NCBI RefSeq assembly: GCF_014395785.1
Contig: NZ_CP060713.1
Location: 3,190,501 to 3,254,500, forward strand
DNA length: 64,000 bases
From: Nocardioides mesophilus
GTDB lineage: Bacteria; Actinomycetota; Actinomycetes; Propionibacteriales; Nocardioidaceae
Reading direction: 5' to 3'
The notes under the pieces were generated by a model. It searched no databases and was not told the DNA's origin. It saw only the letters and a list, made by a program, of their open reading frames with translations. Shown here piece after piece: positions 8,652-15,936 of the stretch. Made by a program: the position numbers and the translations under genes. Position 1 is the stretch's first letter. Each line of letters begins with the position of its first letter.

Positions 8652-8738
8652 GTCGGCGGTTCCTCACATGGGGGCCGGCTCCCGCGGTCGCGGGCCGGTC
8701 GGGCGGGACGGCTGGGTGCGGCGGTCAGCGCCCGGGGA

Positions 8739-8930
8739 TCAGCGTGGGATCACCTTGTGGGTGCCGTCGCACCACGGCAGGCGCTGCGACTTCTCGCACA
8801 GGCAGACCGCGACCACCGGTCGGGTGACCGGGTGCGCCCGGCCGTCGCGGTCCCGGACCACGGTGGCCCCCCGCACCAGCAGCGGGCCATGGGGACACGG
8901 GGTGAGCTCGACCTCGCCATCGGTCCTCAT
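8739..8930 (-). CDS. CDGSH iron-sulfur domain protein
   Basis: 63 residues. The cluster-binding motif CLCEKSQRLPWCDGTH gives C-x-C-x(n)-C-D-G-T-H, the three Cys and one His that hold a [2Fe-2S] cluster in CDGSH proteins, with Thr in the usual Ser place. Its ATG overlaps the stop of the upstream redox gene as ATGA, so translation is coupled. Tight pairing with a haem-oxygenase-like protein suggests the small protein passes electrons to, or repairs, its partner. The role is inferred; the fold assignment is secure. Confidence 0.9.
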   Translation of the reverse strand: MRTDGEVELTPCPHGPLLVRGATVVRDRDGRAHPVTRPVVAVCLCEKSQRLPWCDGTHKVIPR

Positions 8931-9955
8931 GCGGGAACCGCCTCGCCGGCCGAGACCAGGCAGCTACGGCCCTGCTGCCACGCGTCCAGGGTCCGGGTGC
9001 CGGTGGTGGCCTCGGTCTGGAGGTAGACCGCGGCGCCCAGCAGCACGTCAGCGCGCAGTGCCGGCTCGGCGTCGACGGCGGCACCGCAGATGCTGCGCAG
9101 CGCCACCTGCTCGTGCACCGCGTCCGCCTCGACGTGCTCGTCGAAGTACTCCCAGAGCTCGTCCGGCAGCTCCAGCCGGCGGATCCCGGAGGCCAGCTTG
9201 CGGCACGGCAGGGAGCTGGTCGCCTCGAACGCGGCCAGGTGGCCCAGGGCGGCCCCGCGGAGCCGGCGGTTCAGGCAGAGCAGGCTCATGGCGTTGTTGC
9301 CGGCCAGCACGTGACCCGGCGCCTGGTCCAGGTAGGCGCCGTACGTCGGGTCGAGCCCGCAGGCCTCGAGCCCCCGGGCGAACAGGGTGGCGTGCAACCG
9401 GTCGGCCCTGCCGCCGCCGTACTCGTCGTACTGGAGCTCCGCGAGTGCGGCCTTCGCGGCCCCGTCGAGACGGGGCAGCACGAACGAGGTCGGGTCGGAC
9501 TCCTTGAGGGTGTAGAGGCTGCGCTGGGCCATCAGCTCCAGCACCTGGTCGGCGGTTGCCTCCCGCTGGACGAAGCGGGACACGTCCGGGCCGTCGACCG
9601 AGGCGATCACCCGCTCGACCTGGGTCGCCGGGTCGGCGTCGCCGAGCTCACCGAGCACCTGCGCCACCACCGGCGCGGCGTCGGCGCGCAACGCTTCCTC
9701 GAAGCGCTCCTCGAGCATCAGCCGGGCCCGGAGCAGCTCGGGATCCCACTCTCGCGCCGGGTCGACGCCGTCGAAGCCGCGGTAGTGCAGCTCGTAGACC
9801 ACCCACAGGGCGAGATGCAGGTCGTCGTCGGTGCGCGGGTCCGCGGCAGGGTGCGCATGACGCCAGAGGTCGGCGAGCCCGTCCGCGGACAGGTCGTCCC
9901 TCAACGCCCCCACCACGGCCGCGCTCATCGGTCCCCGCGCATGTGGCAGGCGCAT
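8927..9955 (-). CDS. Iron-containing redox enzyme family protein (haem-oxygenase-like fold)
   Basis: 342 residues from the ATG at 9955, chosen because CCGAGGAGA lies 6-7 nt upstream; a longer frame to 9991 has no ribosome-binding site. The helical core holds conserved acidic and His residues typical of haem-oxygenase-like di-iron oxidases: LWVVYELHYRGF, LQYDEYGGGRADRLHATLF, AFEATSSLPCRK and YFDEHVEADAVHE. Members of this broad superfamily use a di-iron centre for oxidation or oxygen activation. It is translationally coupled to the CDGSH gene and preceded by a candidate SigB-type promoter. The product of the reaction is unknown. Confidence 0.82.
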   Translation of the reverse strand: MRLPHARGPMSAAVVGALRDDLSADGLADLWRHAHPAADPRTDDDLHLALWVVYELHYRGFDGVDPAREWDPELLRARLMLEERFEEALRADAAPVVAQVLGELGDADPATQVERVIASVDGPDVSRFVQREATADQVLELMAQRSLYTLKESDPTSFVLPRLDGAAKAALAELQYDEYGGGRADRLHATLFARGLEACGLDPTYGAYLDQAPGHVLAGNNAMSLLCLNRRLRGAALGHLAAFEATSSLPCRKLASGIRRLELPDELWEYFDEHVEADAVHEQVALRSICGAAVDAEPALRADVLLGAAVYLQTEATTGTRTLDAWQQGRSCLVSAGEAVPA

Positions 9956-10016
9956 CTGGTCTCCTCGGGGTGGCTCTCGGGCTGCGTGCACGCCCGCGCG
10001 ATCGTCTGGGTCCCTC

Positions 10017-10042
10017 GTACCCGCTCCGGGGCGCCGTCATGC
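10017..10042 (-). promoter_or_regulatory. Candidate SigB-type promoter of the redox enzyme/CDGSH operon
   Basis: On the minus strand GCAT (10042-10039), 16-nt spacer, GGGTAC (10022-10017). The start site would be near 10007, about 50 nt before the ATG at 9955. It is divergent from a second promoter of the same kind at 10094. Confidence 0.5.
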
Positions 10043-10093
10043 CGGACCGTGGCGTCTCGTGGAGCACGGTCCGAAGGCGACACCGGGGGCAGG

Positions 10094-10118
10094 GTGTGCG
10101 GCTCGGGTGGCTGGGTAC
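10094..10118 (+). promoter_or_regulatory. Candidate SigB-type promoter of the 10158 gene
   Basis: GTGT (10094-10097), 15-nt spacer, GGGTAC (10113-10118). Transcription would begin near 10125, and a GAGGAG ribosome-binding site follows at 10143-10148. Confidence 0.55.
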
Positions 10119-10157
10119 CTCGTGGGCACCACCCCCCGAGCATGAGGAGATCCACGC

Positions 10158-10709
10158 ATGGCACGCAACACCCTGTCCCGCTCGTTGCACGACGTCGGCC
10201 TGTCGGCCTGGTTCGGAGGCACGCTGGCCAACGCGGTCGCACTGAACCCCGCGGCAGCGCAGGCCCAGGGGGAGCACGCCACCGGGGCGGTCGCCAACAC
10301 CGGCTGGGACCGCTGGACGCCGGTGAACGCCGCGGCGATCGGCCTGCACCTCGTCGGCGCGACCGGCGAGCTCTTCGGCAACAAGTCCCGGGTCGCCGGC
10401 CAGCAGGGCGTGGCCTCGATGGCGCTGGCCAAGACCGCGCTGACCGCGGCCGCACTCGGTACGACCGCCTACAGCCGGATGCTCGGTCGCAAGGTCTCGG
10501 AGAACACCCACGTCCAGGCGGCGTCGGGGACCGAGCCCACGGCCGGCACCCCCAAGGCTGTCGCGGACGCCCAGCGCCAGCTGAAGATCCTGCAGTGGGC
10601 CGTGCCCGCGCTGACCGGCGCGCTCGTCGTGGTCAGCTCCTTCGCCGGCGAGCAGCAGCGCGCCAGCGAGGTGCACCGCGGGATCGTCGGTCGGCTCACC
10701 CACGGGTGA
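10158..10709 (+). CDS. Conserved actinobacterial protein of unknown function, hydrophobic
   Basis: 183 residues. The sequence alternates small-residue hydrophobic stretches (VGLSAWFGGTLANAVAL, MALAKTALTAAALGTTAYS, ILQWAVPALTGALVVVSSFAG) with polar loops, suggesting a membrane-associated protein of three to four segments. A well-placed GAGGAG precedes the ATG. The upstream GTGT-N15-GGGTAC promoter, divergent from the redox operon promoter, suggests induction under general stress. I recognise no catalytic motif. Confidence 0.7.
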   Translation: MARNTLSRSLHDVGLSAWFGGTLANAVALNPAAAQAQGEHATGAVANTGWDRWTPVNAAAIGLHLVGATGELFGNKSRVAGQQGVASMALAKTALTAAALGTTAYSRMLGRKVSENTHVQAASGTEPTAGTPKAVADAQRQLKILQWAVPALTGALVVVSSFAGEQQRASEVHRGIVGRLTHG

Positions 10710-10729
10710 GCGCCCGCGCATGATGCGTT

Positions 10730-10762
10730 GAGGTGGCGGCCGGCCTGTCCGGCCGCCACCTC
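10730..10762. terminator. Bidirectional terminator
   Basis: Perfect 14-bp inverted repeat (10730-10743 with 10749-10762) and a 5-nt loop, between the convergent 10158 gene and the PAS-ANTAR gene. Confidence 0.85.
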
Positions 10763-10814
10763 CGGCATTCCCGGGTCCGGCCCCGGTGGCGGAGGTCGTC
10801 CCGAGCCGACTGCC

Positions 10815-11480
10815 TCAGTCCCCGGCCGCCGGCCGACCCGTCGCTCCACCGTCGGAGTGCGGCGCCAGCTCGTCGAGGAGCGCGTGCGTGTGCCCGCCGG
10901 TCTGCATCTCGTCGACCAGCTCCTGGGCCAGGTCGCGCAGCTTGACGTTCACGCGCTGGGAGTGCGAGGAGAGCAGCTCGAACGCCTCCTGCGGGGTGAC
11001 GTTGCGGACCGCCATGAGGATGCCCTTCGCCTGCTCGATCACCGCGCGATGCTCCGTCGCCCGGCCGACCGCGTCCTGAACCGCGTCGAGCGAGTCTCGG
11101 CGCCGGATCTCGGTCAGGTCCACGAGGTAGCCGTGCACCTCGCGCACGACCTCGCCGCGCGGAATGCCGTGGCCGACGGTCAGCACCGTGAGCTCACGCC
11201 GGTGCGCGTCGATCATCCGGTGGTAGCAGCTCGACGCCTGACCGGTGCTGAGCACCGCACCAATCATGGCGCGGAAGCTCTCGGCGTCGTCGGGGTGCCG
11301 ATGGGCCAGCATCACGTCGGTGCTCGGAAGCACCTCGCCGGGCCGGAACCCGTGGATCTCGTAGAGGGTGTCGGACCACCACCACGAGTCGGTGTCCACG
11401 GTGTAGGTGTAGCGGCCGATCCGCGGCACTGTCGATCGTGCCTGCTGGGCCCCCTGGGCTGGTTCTGGTCGTCTCTGCAC
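10815..11480 (-). CDS. PAS and ANTAR domain-containing protein
   Basis: 221 residues. A PAS fold at about 20-125 (WSDTLYEIHGFRPGEVLPS, AHRHPDDAESF, VREVHGYLVDLTEIR) is followed by an ANTAR domain at about 138-195 (ATEHRAVIEQAKGILM, TPQEAFELLSSHSQRVNVKLRDLA). ANTAR domains bind paired hairpins in nascent RNA and prevent transcription termination. In actinobacteria they are often switched by the kinase PdtaS, whose gene lies at 40982. The GTG start at 11480 has only a weak upstream AGGAC. Two further ANTAR genes lie within 4 kb. Confidence 0.88.
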   Translation of the reverse strand: MQRRPEPAQGAQQARSTVPRIGRYTYTVDTDSWWWSDTLYEIHGFRPGEVLPSTDVMLAHRHPDDAESFRAMIGAVLSTGQASSCYHRMIDAHRRELTVLTVGHGIPRGEVVREVHGYLVDLTEIRRRDSLDAVQDAVGRATEHRAVIEQAKGILMAVRNVTPQEAFELLSSHSQRVNVKLRDLAQELVDEMQTGGHTHALLDELAPHSDGGATGRPAAGD

Positions 11481-11631
11481 GTCCTGATGCCTCGTACGTC
11501 GCTGTGGCGGGCCGCTTCATGACCCTGGCCAGTGCCCTGCTGCGGCGTGGCCTCCGGGGCGATTCTTGCCGCGACGCGGGGGGACGAAACATGCCGGAGA
11601 CGTGGTCGCCGGGGCTGCCGCGGATGACCGT

Positions 11632-12405
11632 CTAGGGGCGTGTGGCGGCAGGAGCCGGGGCAGCAACCCCGAGACCGCGCCCGTGCACGTCGACGAACCG
11701 CCGCAGCACCTGGGGCGGTTCGACGACGGCGCTGGCGCGGGCCATCGCCTTGAGGCCGGCGGCCTCCTCCGGGGCGAAGTAGCCGAGGTGCTTGTAGGTC
11801 TCGATGCGCAGGCAGAGGCCGTCGGCGTCGAGCTCGGGGTGGAACTGGGTGGCGTAGACGTTGCGGCCCACCCGGAACGCCTGCACGGGGCACAGCGGCG
11901 ACGAGGCCAGCACGACCACGTGGGGTGGGACGTCGCTGATCGCCTCCTTGTGCCCGACGAACGCGTCGAAGCGCGGCGGCAGCACCCCGAACACCGGGTC
12001 GGTCCGGGCGTGGTCGCTGAGCGAGACCGGGACGGTGCCCACCGGCTCGGCGTACCGGCCGTCGACCACGGCCCCCTGGTGCTGCCCGAGGGAGCCGATG
12101 CCGTAGCAGGCGCCGAAGAACGGACGGTCCTGGGCGACCACCAGGTCGAGGACCGCCGCCAGGTCCTGCTCCACCCGCCGCTGCACCGTGGACTTGCGGG
12201 CCGGAGCGTCGCTGGACGTGAACGGGCTGCCGCCGAGCAGCACGCCGCTGAAACCGTCGAGGTCGAGCTGTCCGATGCCGCGCTGCTCCAGGCGGACGCG
12301 CACCAGCTCGGCCTCGGTGAGGCCGGTGACCTGCAGGAAGGCGGCGTACTCGTTGTCCGCCGCCTCGTCCTCGGCACGGGTCGCGAGCAACAGGAAAGGT
12401 CTCAT
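11632..12405 (-). CDS. Class I glutamine amidotransferase-like protein
   Basis: 257 residues. The catalytic triad of a class I GATase is visible: nucleophile Cys in PFFGACYGIGSLG, and His plus Glu in YATQFHPELD. It resembles the stand-alone GuaA-type glutaminase domain proteins that act on or hydrolyse gamma-glutamyl substrates, without a fused synthetase. ATG at 12405 lies 22 nt after the GAF-ANTAR stop, so the two are probably co-transcribed. The partner subunit or substrate is not evident. Confidence 0.87.
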   Translation of the reverse strand: MRPFLLLATRAEDEAADNEYAAFLQVTGLTEAELVRVRLEQRGIGQLDLDGFSGVLLGGSPFTSSDAPARKSTVQRRVEQDLAAVLDLVVAQDRPFFGACYGIGSLGQHQGAVVDGRYAEPVGTVPVSLSDHARTDPVFGVLPPRFDAFVGHKEAISDVPPHVVVLASSPLCPVQAFRVGRNVYATQFHPELDADGLCLRIETYKHLGYFAPEEAAGLKAMARASAVVEPPQVLRRFVDVHGRGLGVAAPAPAATRP

Positions 12406-12427
12406 GCCGGCGCGGTCCTGACCCGCG

Positions 12428-13171
12428 TCAGACGTCGGGGCTCGGCGCGGCGAGGCCCGCGGTGAGCCCGTCGTGGGCGGAGTAGTCCGCCGGCAGGTCC
12501 CTCAGGTCCACCACGTGCCGAGCGACCTCGCGCAGCTTGGTGTTGGTGTGGCTGGAGTAGCGCCGGAGCACCTCGAAGGCGGTCTCGAGCGTCATGTCGT
12601 ACTTCGCCATCAGCATCCCCTGCGCGACGCCGATGAGGTGCCGGCTCTGCAGCGCCGTCTGCAACCCGTCGACCAGCCTCGTCGCGCTGATCGCGGTGGC
12701 GGCGTGCGAGGCGAACACCAGCGCGAGGTCCACCGAGTCGTCGTCGTAGGCGTCCACGGTGGTGGAGTACATGTTCAGCGCCCCGAGGGTCCCGCTGTCG
12801 TCGGCCAGGCGCACGCTGAGGATGGAGCCGATGCCACGCTCGGCGGCGCGCGGGCCCCAGTTGGGCCAGCGCGGGTCGGTCGCCACCTGGCGGATCAGGT
12901 AGGCCTCCTCCTCGGCGATCGCGCTGAGGCACGGCCCCTCGTCGAGTTCGTACTGCAGCTCGTCGCAGGCCACCGCCACCGGGGAGGTGCTGGCGACGGT
13001 CTCGGCCCGCCCCCGCTTGCGGCGGAGGGTGATGCCGACGAAGTCGCAGGGGGCTATGACCTCGACGGCCCGCTCGGCCACCCGGTCCAGGGTGAGCTCA
13101 GCGTCGGGCCGGCCCATCAGGTCCCGACTCACCAGTGCGAAGTACGCCGCGACGCGCGACGAATCCTCCAC
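12428..13171 (-). CDS. GAF and ANTAR domain-containing RNA-binding regulator
   Basis: 247 residues. A GAF domain at about 20-165 (DFVGITLRRKRG, ELQYELDEGPCLSAI, PRWPNWGPRAAERGIGSIL, GALNMYST) precedes an ANTAR domain at about 175-230 (ALQSRHLIGVAQGMLMAKYDM, TAFEVLRRYSSHTNTKLREVA). The GTG at 13171 is chosen because GGGAGG lies 7 nt upstream. This architecture is common in actinobacteria for sensing a small ligand or redox signal and relieving transcription termination. It lies directly downstream of a sigma gene on the same strand (44-nt gap). Confidence 0.9.
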   Translation of the reverse strand: MEDSSRVAAYFALVSRDLMGRPDAELTLDRVAERAVEVIAPCDFVGITLRRKRGRAETVASTSPVAVACDELQYELDEGPCLSAIAEEEAYLIRQVATDPRWPNWGPRAAERGIGSILSVRLADDSGTLGALNMYSTTVDAYDDDSVDLALVFASHAATAISATRLVDGLQTALQSRHLIGVAQGMLMAKYDMTLETAFEVLRRYSSHTNTKLREVARHVVDLRDLPADYSAHDGLTAGLAAPSPDV

Positions 13172-13215
13172 CCCACACCCTCCCTCGACGCGCTGTCCCC
13201 CCGTACGTCCCGAAT

Positions 13216-14040
13216 CTACTCGACGGTCGAAGAGCCGAGCACCGATGCCCGGAGATCGGTCATGATCCTGGTGAGCAGTCGCGAGACGTGCATCTGGGTG
13301 ACGCCGATGTCGCGGGCGATCTCCTCCTGCGTCCAGCCGTTGAAGTAGCGCAGGTAGAGGATGCGCCGGTCGCGCTCGCCGAGCCGGCGGACGGCGGGCC
13401 CCAGGATGACGCGGGCGTCGACCGAGGCGTGGTCGTCGTCGTCGAGACCCGGGAGCAGCTCGCCGAGCGTCGCGCTGTCCTCGCCCCCCACCGGCCGGTC
13501 CAGGCTGGTGGGGCTGAAGCAGCCGTCCGCCGCGAGCGCCTCCTCGATCTCCTCCACGGGCAGGTCGAGGTGCCGGGCCAGGTCGGAGGGACGTGGCGAG
13601 CGGCCGAGGGTCTGGGTGAGCTCGGTGGCGGCGCCCATGATCCGGCCCTGCAGCTCCTGGATCCGGCGCGGCGGCCGCACCGTCCACCCGCTGTCGCGGA
13701 AGTGCTTGCGGACCTCGCCCCGGATGGTCGGCACGGCGTAGGCGAGGAAGTCGTGACGCCGGGCGACGTCGAAGCCACGGGCCGCCTTGACCAACCCGAG
13801 GCGCGCGACCTGCTCGAGGTCCTCCAACGAGATGCCGCGGTTGCGGTACCGGAGCGCGATGCTGCGCGCGATGCCGAGGTTGAGCACGACCACCTCGTCG
13901 AGCAGCCGGGAACGCTCGGCGTCGTCGGTGGCGGCGGCCACCCGCTCGAGCAGGGCAGCGGTCTCCGAGGCCAGCGACGAGGGGACGGACACCGGGGCGG
14001 TCGCGGGCTCGGGGACGCGGGGAACAGATTCGACGCTCAC
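13216..14040 (-). CDS. SigB/SigF-type RNA polymerase sigma factor (orphan)
   Basis: 274 residues. Region 2 (RNRGISLEDLEQVARLGLVKAARGF, FLAYAVPTIRGEVRKHFRD), region 3 and a region 4 helix-turn-helix (TQEEIARDIGVTQMHVSRLL) are complete. It is closely similar to the 6969 sigma but lacks that gene's C-terminal tail. GTG at 14040 is the likely start; no strong ribosome-binding site is seen. No RsbW-type gene is next to it; the gene that follows is a GAF-ANTAR regulator. It may be controlled by the distant RsbW-like or STAS proteins of this window, or by another partner elsewhere. Confidence 0.92.
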   Translation of the reverse strand: MSVESVPRVPEPATAPVSVPSSLASETAALLERVAAATDDAERSRLLDEVVVLNLGIARSIALRYRNRGISLEDLEQVARLGLVKAARGFDVARRHDFLAYAVPTIRGEVRKHFRDSGWTVRPPRRIQELQGRIMGAATELTQTLGRSPRPSDLARHLDLPVEEIEEALAADGCFSPTSLDRPVGGEDSATLGELLPGLDDDDHASVDARVILGPAVRRLGERDRRILYLRYFNGWTQEEIARDIGVTQMHVSRLLTRIMTDLRASVLGSSTVE

Positions 14041-14236
14041 GCTGGATCACGACGCTCTCGCGGCGGGGCGACCATCCGGAGGAACCGGTCGCCGAGGCGG
14101 TCTCGCCGATCTGTTTCAGCAAGGCGGGGGAGCAGTCCAGCCGCTCCGGGCTCGAACATACCCAGCACCCGTCCGGGTCGAAACCAGCTACCCGGCGGCG
14201 GCCGACGCCCAGCAGACGTCGTCGTCGGGGAGCGGC

Positions 14237-14587
14237 TCAGAGCACGATCCAGGCCCCGGCCGCGGTCGGGACCAACCCGATCAGCAGCCAGGGGCTGAGC
14301 GGCTGCCGCCGGTGGATGACCAGCGCGGCGACCATGGCGAGCACCCCGAAGGCGGCGCTGATCACGAGCAGCCCGATCTTGGCGTCGAGGCGCTCGGAGT
14401 ACGCCGCCGCGAAGATCAGCCCGACCGCGAGGTGCAGGATCGTGGTGGCGGCCAGTGTCGAGAGGACCCACCGCTGGACGCCGCCGATGCTCATCGGCTC
14501 CCGGTTCTGCGGACGCGGCTGCCCCGGCACCATCAGGTGCTTGCGGACCCGCACTGCGGGAGGCGTGCCGCCGGACGCACTCGACAT
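14237..14587 (-). CDS. Small membrane protein, function unknown
   Basis: 116 residues. A polar N-terminus of about 35 residues with the basic PPAVRVRKHLM is followed by three hydrophobic segments (VLSTLAATTILHLAVGLIFAAA, IGLLVISAAFGVLAMVAALVI, PWLLIGLVPTAAGAWIVL). ATG at 14587 has GAGGAGAGG 9 nt upstream, and a TAGCAT -10 box lies at 14618-14623. It is divergent from the PAS-ANTAR gene at 14754. I do not recognise the family. Confidence 0.72.
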   Translation of the reverse strand: MSSASGGTPPAVRVRKHLMVPGQPRPQNREPMSIGGVQRWVLSTLAATTILHLAVGLIFAAAYSERLDAKIGLLVISAAFGVLAMVAALVIHRRQPLSPWLLIGLVPTAAGAWIVL

Positions 14588-14753
14588 GGGCGTGGTCCTC
14601 TCCTCGTCAGGTCTCCGATGCTACTCGCCGGGTGGCCGCGCGCCGGCGGCGGTCGGTCGTGGGCTATCTTCTCCGCACCTCATTCGTCGAGCCCATGGCG
14701 ACTGGTGCTGCGCATGCCCTCCGGGCTGCTCGGGAGGAAGGCTCTTCATCGCC

Positions 14754-15389
14754 GTGGGCGACAGCGAACTGTCGCGGGTGCCGTCGGTGCCCGCACACGT
14801 GGCGGCATTCTCGTTCGACCTCGCGGACGAGACCTGGTCATGGACCCCCGAGGTCTTCGACCTGCTGGGTCGCGAGCCCGGTGCCGGGACCCCGTCGGAG
14901 GCTCTGCTCCTGGAGGCGGTGCACCCGGAGGACCGCGACGCGGTCGCGTCCGTGCTCCGGCGCGGCCTCGCCGGGGGCACGCTGTCGGCCGCCCAGCACC
15001 GCCTCGGCGACCGGGACGGAGCGCCGCGACTGGTGCTGATCGTGGTGGCGCCGCACCGCGACCCCGACCGGGTGACCGGAGTGACCGGCTACCTGGTCGA
15101 CCTGTCGGCGCTGCTCGCCGACCAGCTCAAGGCGGCGGCGGACGCGGCGGTGGCCGCGAGCGCCGAGCGGCGGGCGACGATCGAGCAGGCCAAGGGGGTC
15201 CTGATGACGGCCTACGGCCTCGACCCGGACGCGGCGTTCGCGTTGCTGCAGTGGTGGTCGAGCAACCGCAACGTCAAGCTCGCCGTGCTGGCGGAGCGGT
15301 TGGTGCGGGCGGTGCGGGCGGGGACGGCCACCAGCGGCGAGCTGCGGCTGGTCCTGGACCGGGTGCTCGACGACGTCTCGCAGGCGTGA
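14754..15389 (+). CDS. PAS and ANTAR domain-containing protein
   Basis: 211 residues from the GTG at 14754, with GGAGGAAGG about 13 nt upstream and a TATCTT -10 at 14665-14670. A PAS fold covers about 12-115 (WSWTPEVFDLLGREPG, LLEAVHPEDRDAV, VTGYLVDLSALL) and an ANTAR domain about 130-190 (ASAERRATIEQAKGVLM, AFALLQWWSSNRNVKLAVLAERLV). The layout matches the 10815 protein, so the two are paralogues. Predicted role: signal-dependent antitermination. No kinase domain is present, so the signal may be sensed by its own PAS domain or passed from PdtaS. Confidence 0.87.
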   Translation: MGDSELSRVPSVPAHVAAFSFDLADETWSWTPEVFDLLGREPGAGTPSEALLLEAVHPEDRDAVASVLRRGLAGGTLSAAQHRLGDRDGAPRLVLIVVAPHRDPDRVTGVTGYLVDLSALLADQLKAAADAAVAASAERRATIEQAKGVLMTAYGLDPDAAFALLQWWSSNRNVKLAVLAERLVRAVRAGTATSGELRLVLDRVLDDVSQA

Positions 15390-15402
15390 GCGCCGGCCCG
15401 GC

Positions 15403-15804
15403 TCACTCGCCGGCGTTGCTGATCTTCTCGATGAGGGCGGTGGTGGAGATCGCCGGCGTCCGGGGCAGGTAGTGCACCTCGCAGATGTCCTCGAACTCGT
15501 CGAAGCGCCCGGCCCAGTCGTCGCCCATCACCAGCACGTCGGCGCTGTAGGCGAGGATGTACTCGCGCTTCTGCTCCAGCGACTCCTCGACGAACACCTC
15601 GTCGACCGGCTTGAGCGAGGCAACGATCTCCAGCCGCTCGGCCTGCGAGAACACCGGCGCCCGGCCCTTCTTGCGTTCGTTGAGCGCGTCGGCCGAGACC
15701 CCGACGACGAGACGGTCGCCGAGGGCGGCCGCGCGCTGGATCACCCGCAGGTGACCGACGTGGAAGACGTCGAAGGTTCCGAAGGTGATGACGGTCCGGG
15801 TCAT
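15403..15804 (-). CDS. Adenylyl/cytidylyltransferase family protein (TagD-like)
   Basis: 133 residues. The nucleotidyltransferase signature TFGTFDVFHVGHLRVIQRA contains the HxGH motif that binds the nucleotide phosphates. Downstream are VGVSADALNERKKGR and VMGDDWAGRFD. Length and motifs match glycerol-3-phosphate cytidylyltransferase, which supplies CDP-glycerol for cell-wall teichoic acid, but related enzymes use other alcohol phosphates. ATG at 15804 begins just before the conserved core; ATG at 15813 is an alternative. It is divergent from the iron transporter operon, with an iron box between. Confidence 0.85.
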   Translation of the reverse strand: MTRTVITFGTFDVFHVGHLRVIQRAAALGDRLVVGVSADALNERKKGRAPVFSQAERLEIVASLKPVDEVFVEESLEQKREYILAYSADVLVMGDDWAGRFDEFEDICEVHYLPRTPAISTTALIEKISNAGE

Positions 15805-15879
15805 GGGCGGCATCGTGCCACGCCGTGCGCGCCGTCGGGGTGACCGGGCGGGGAGCCAGGCCCGGCCAGGGTCGCAGCC

Positions 15880-15898
15880 ATAGGTTAGGCTCACCTAA
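15880..15898. promoter_or_regulatory. IdeR/DmdR-type iron box
   Basis: ATAGGTTAGGCTCACCTAA matches 17 of 19 positions of the known IdeR/DtxR consensus TTAGGTTAGGCTAACCTAA. It sits 38 nt before the start codon of the ferric iron binding protein gene, where iron-loaded IdeR would block transcription. It could also affect the divergent nucleotidyltransferase gene. Confidence 0.88.
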
Positions 15899-15936
15899 GT
15901 CGACGACAGAGATCGCCTGGTGAGAGGAACGTCCGC

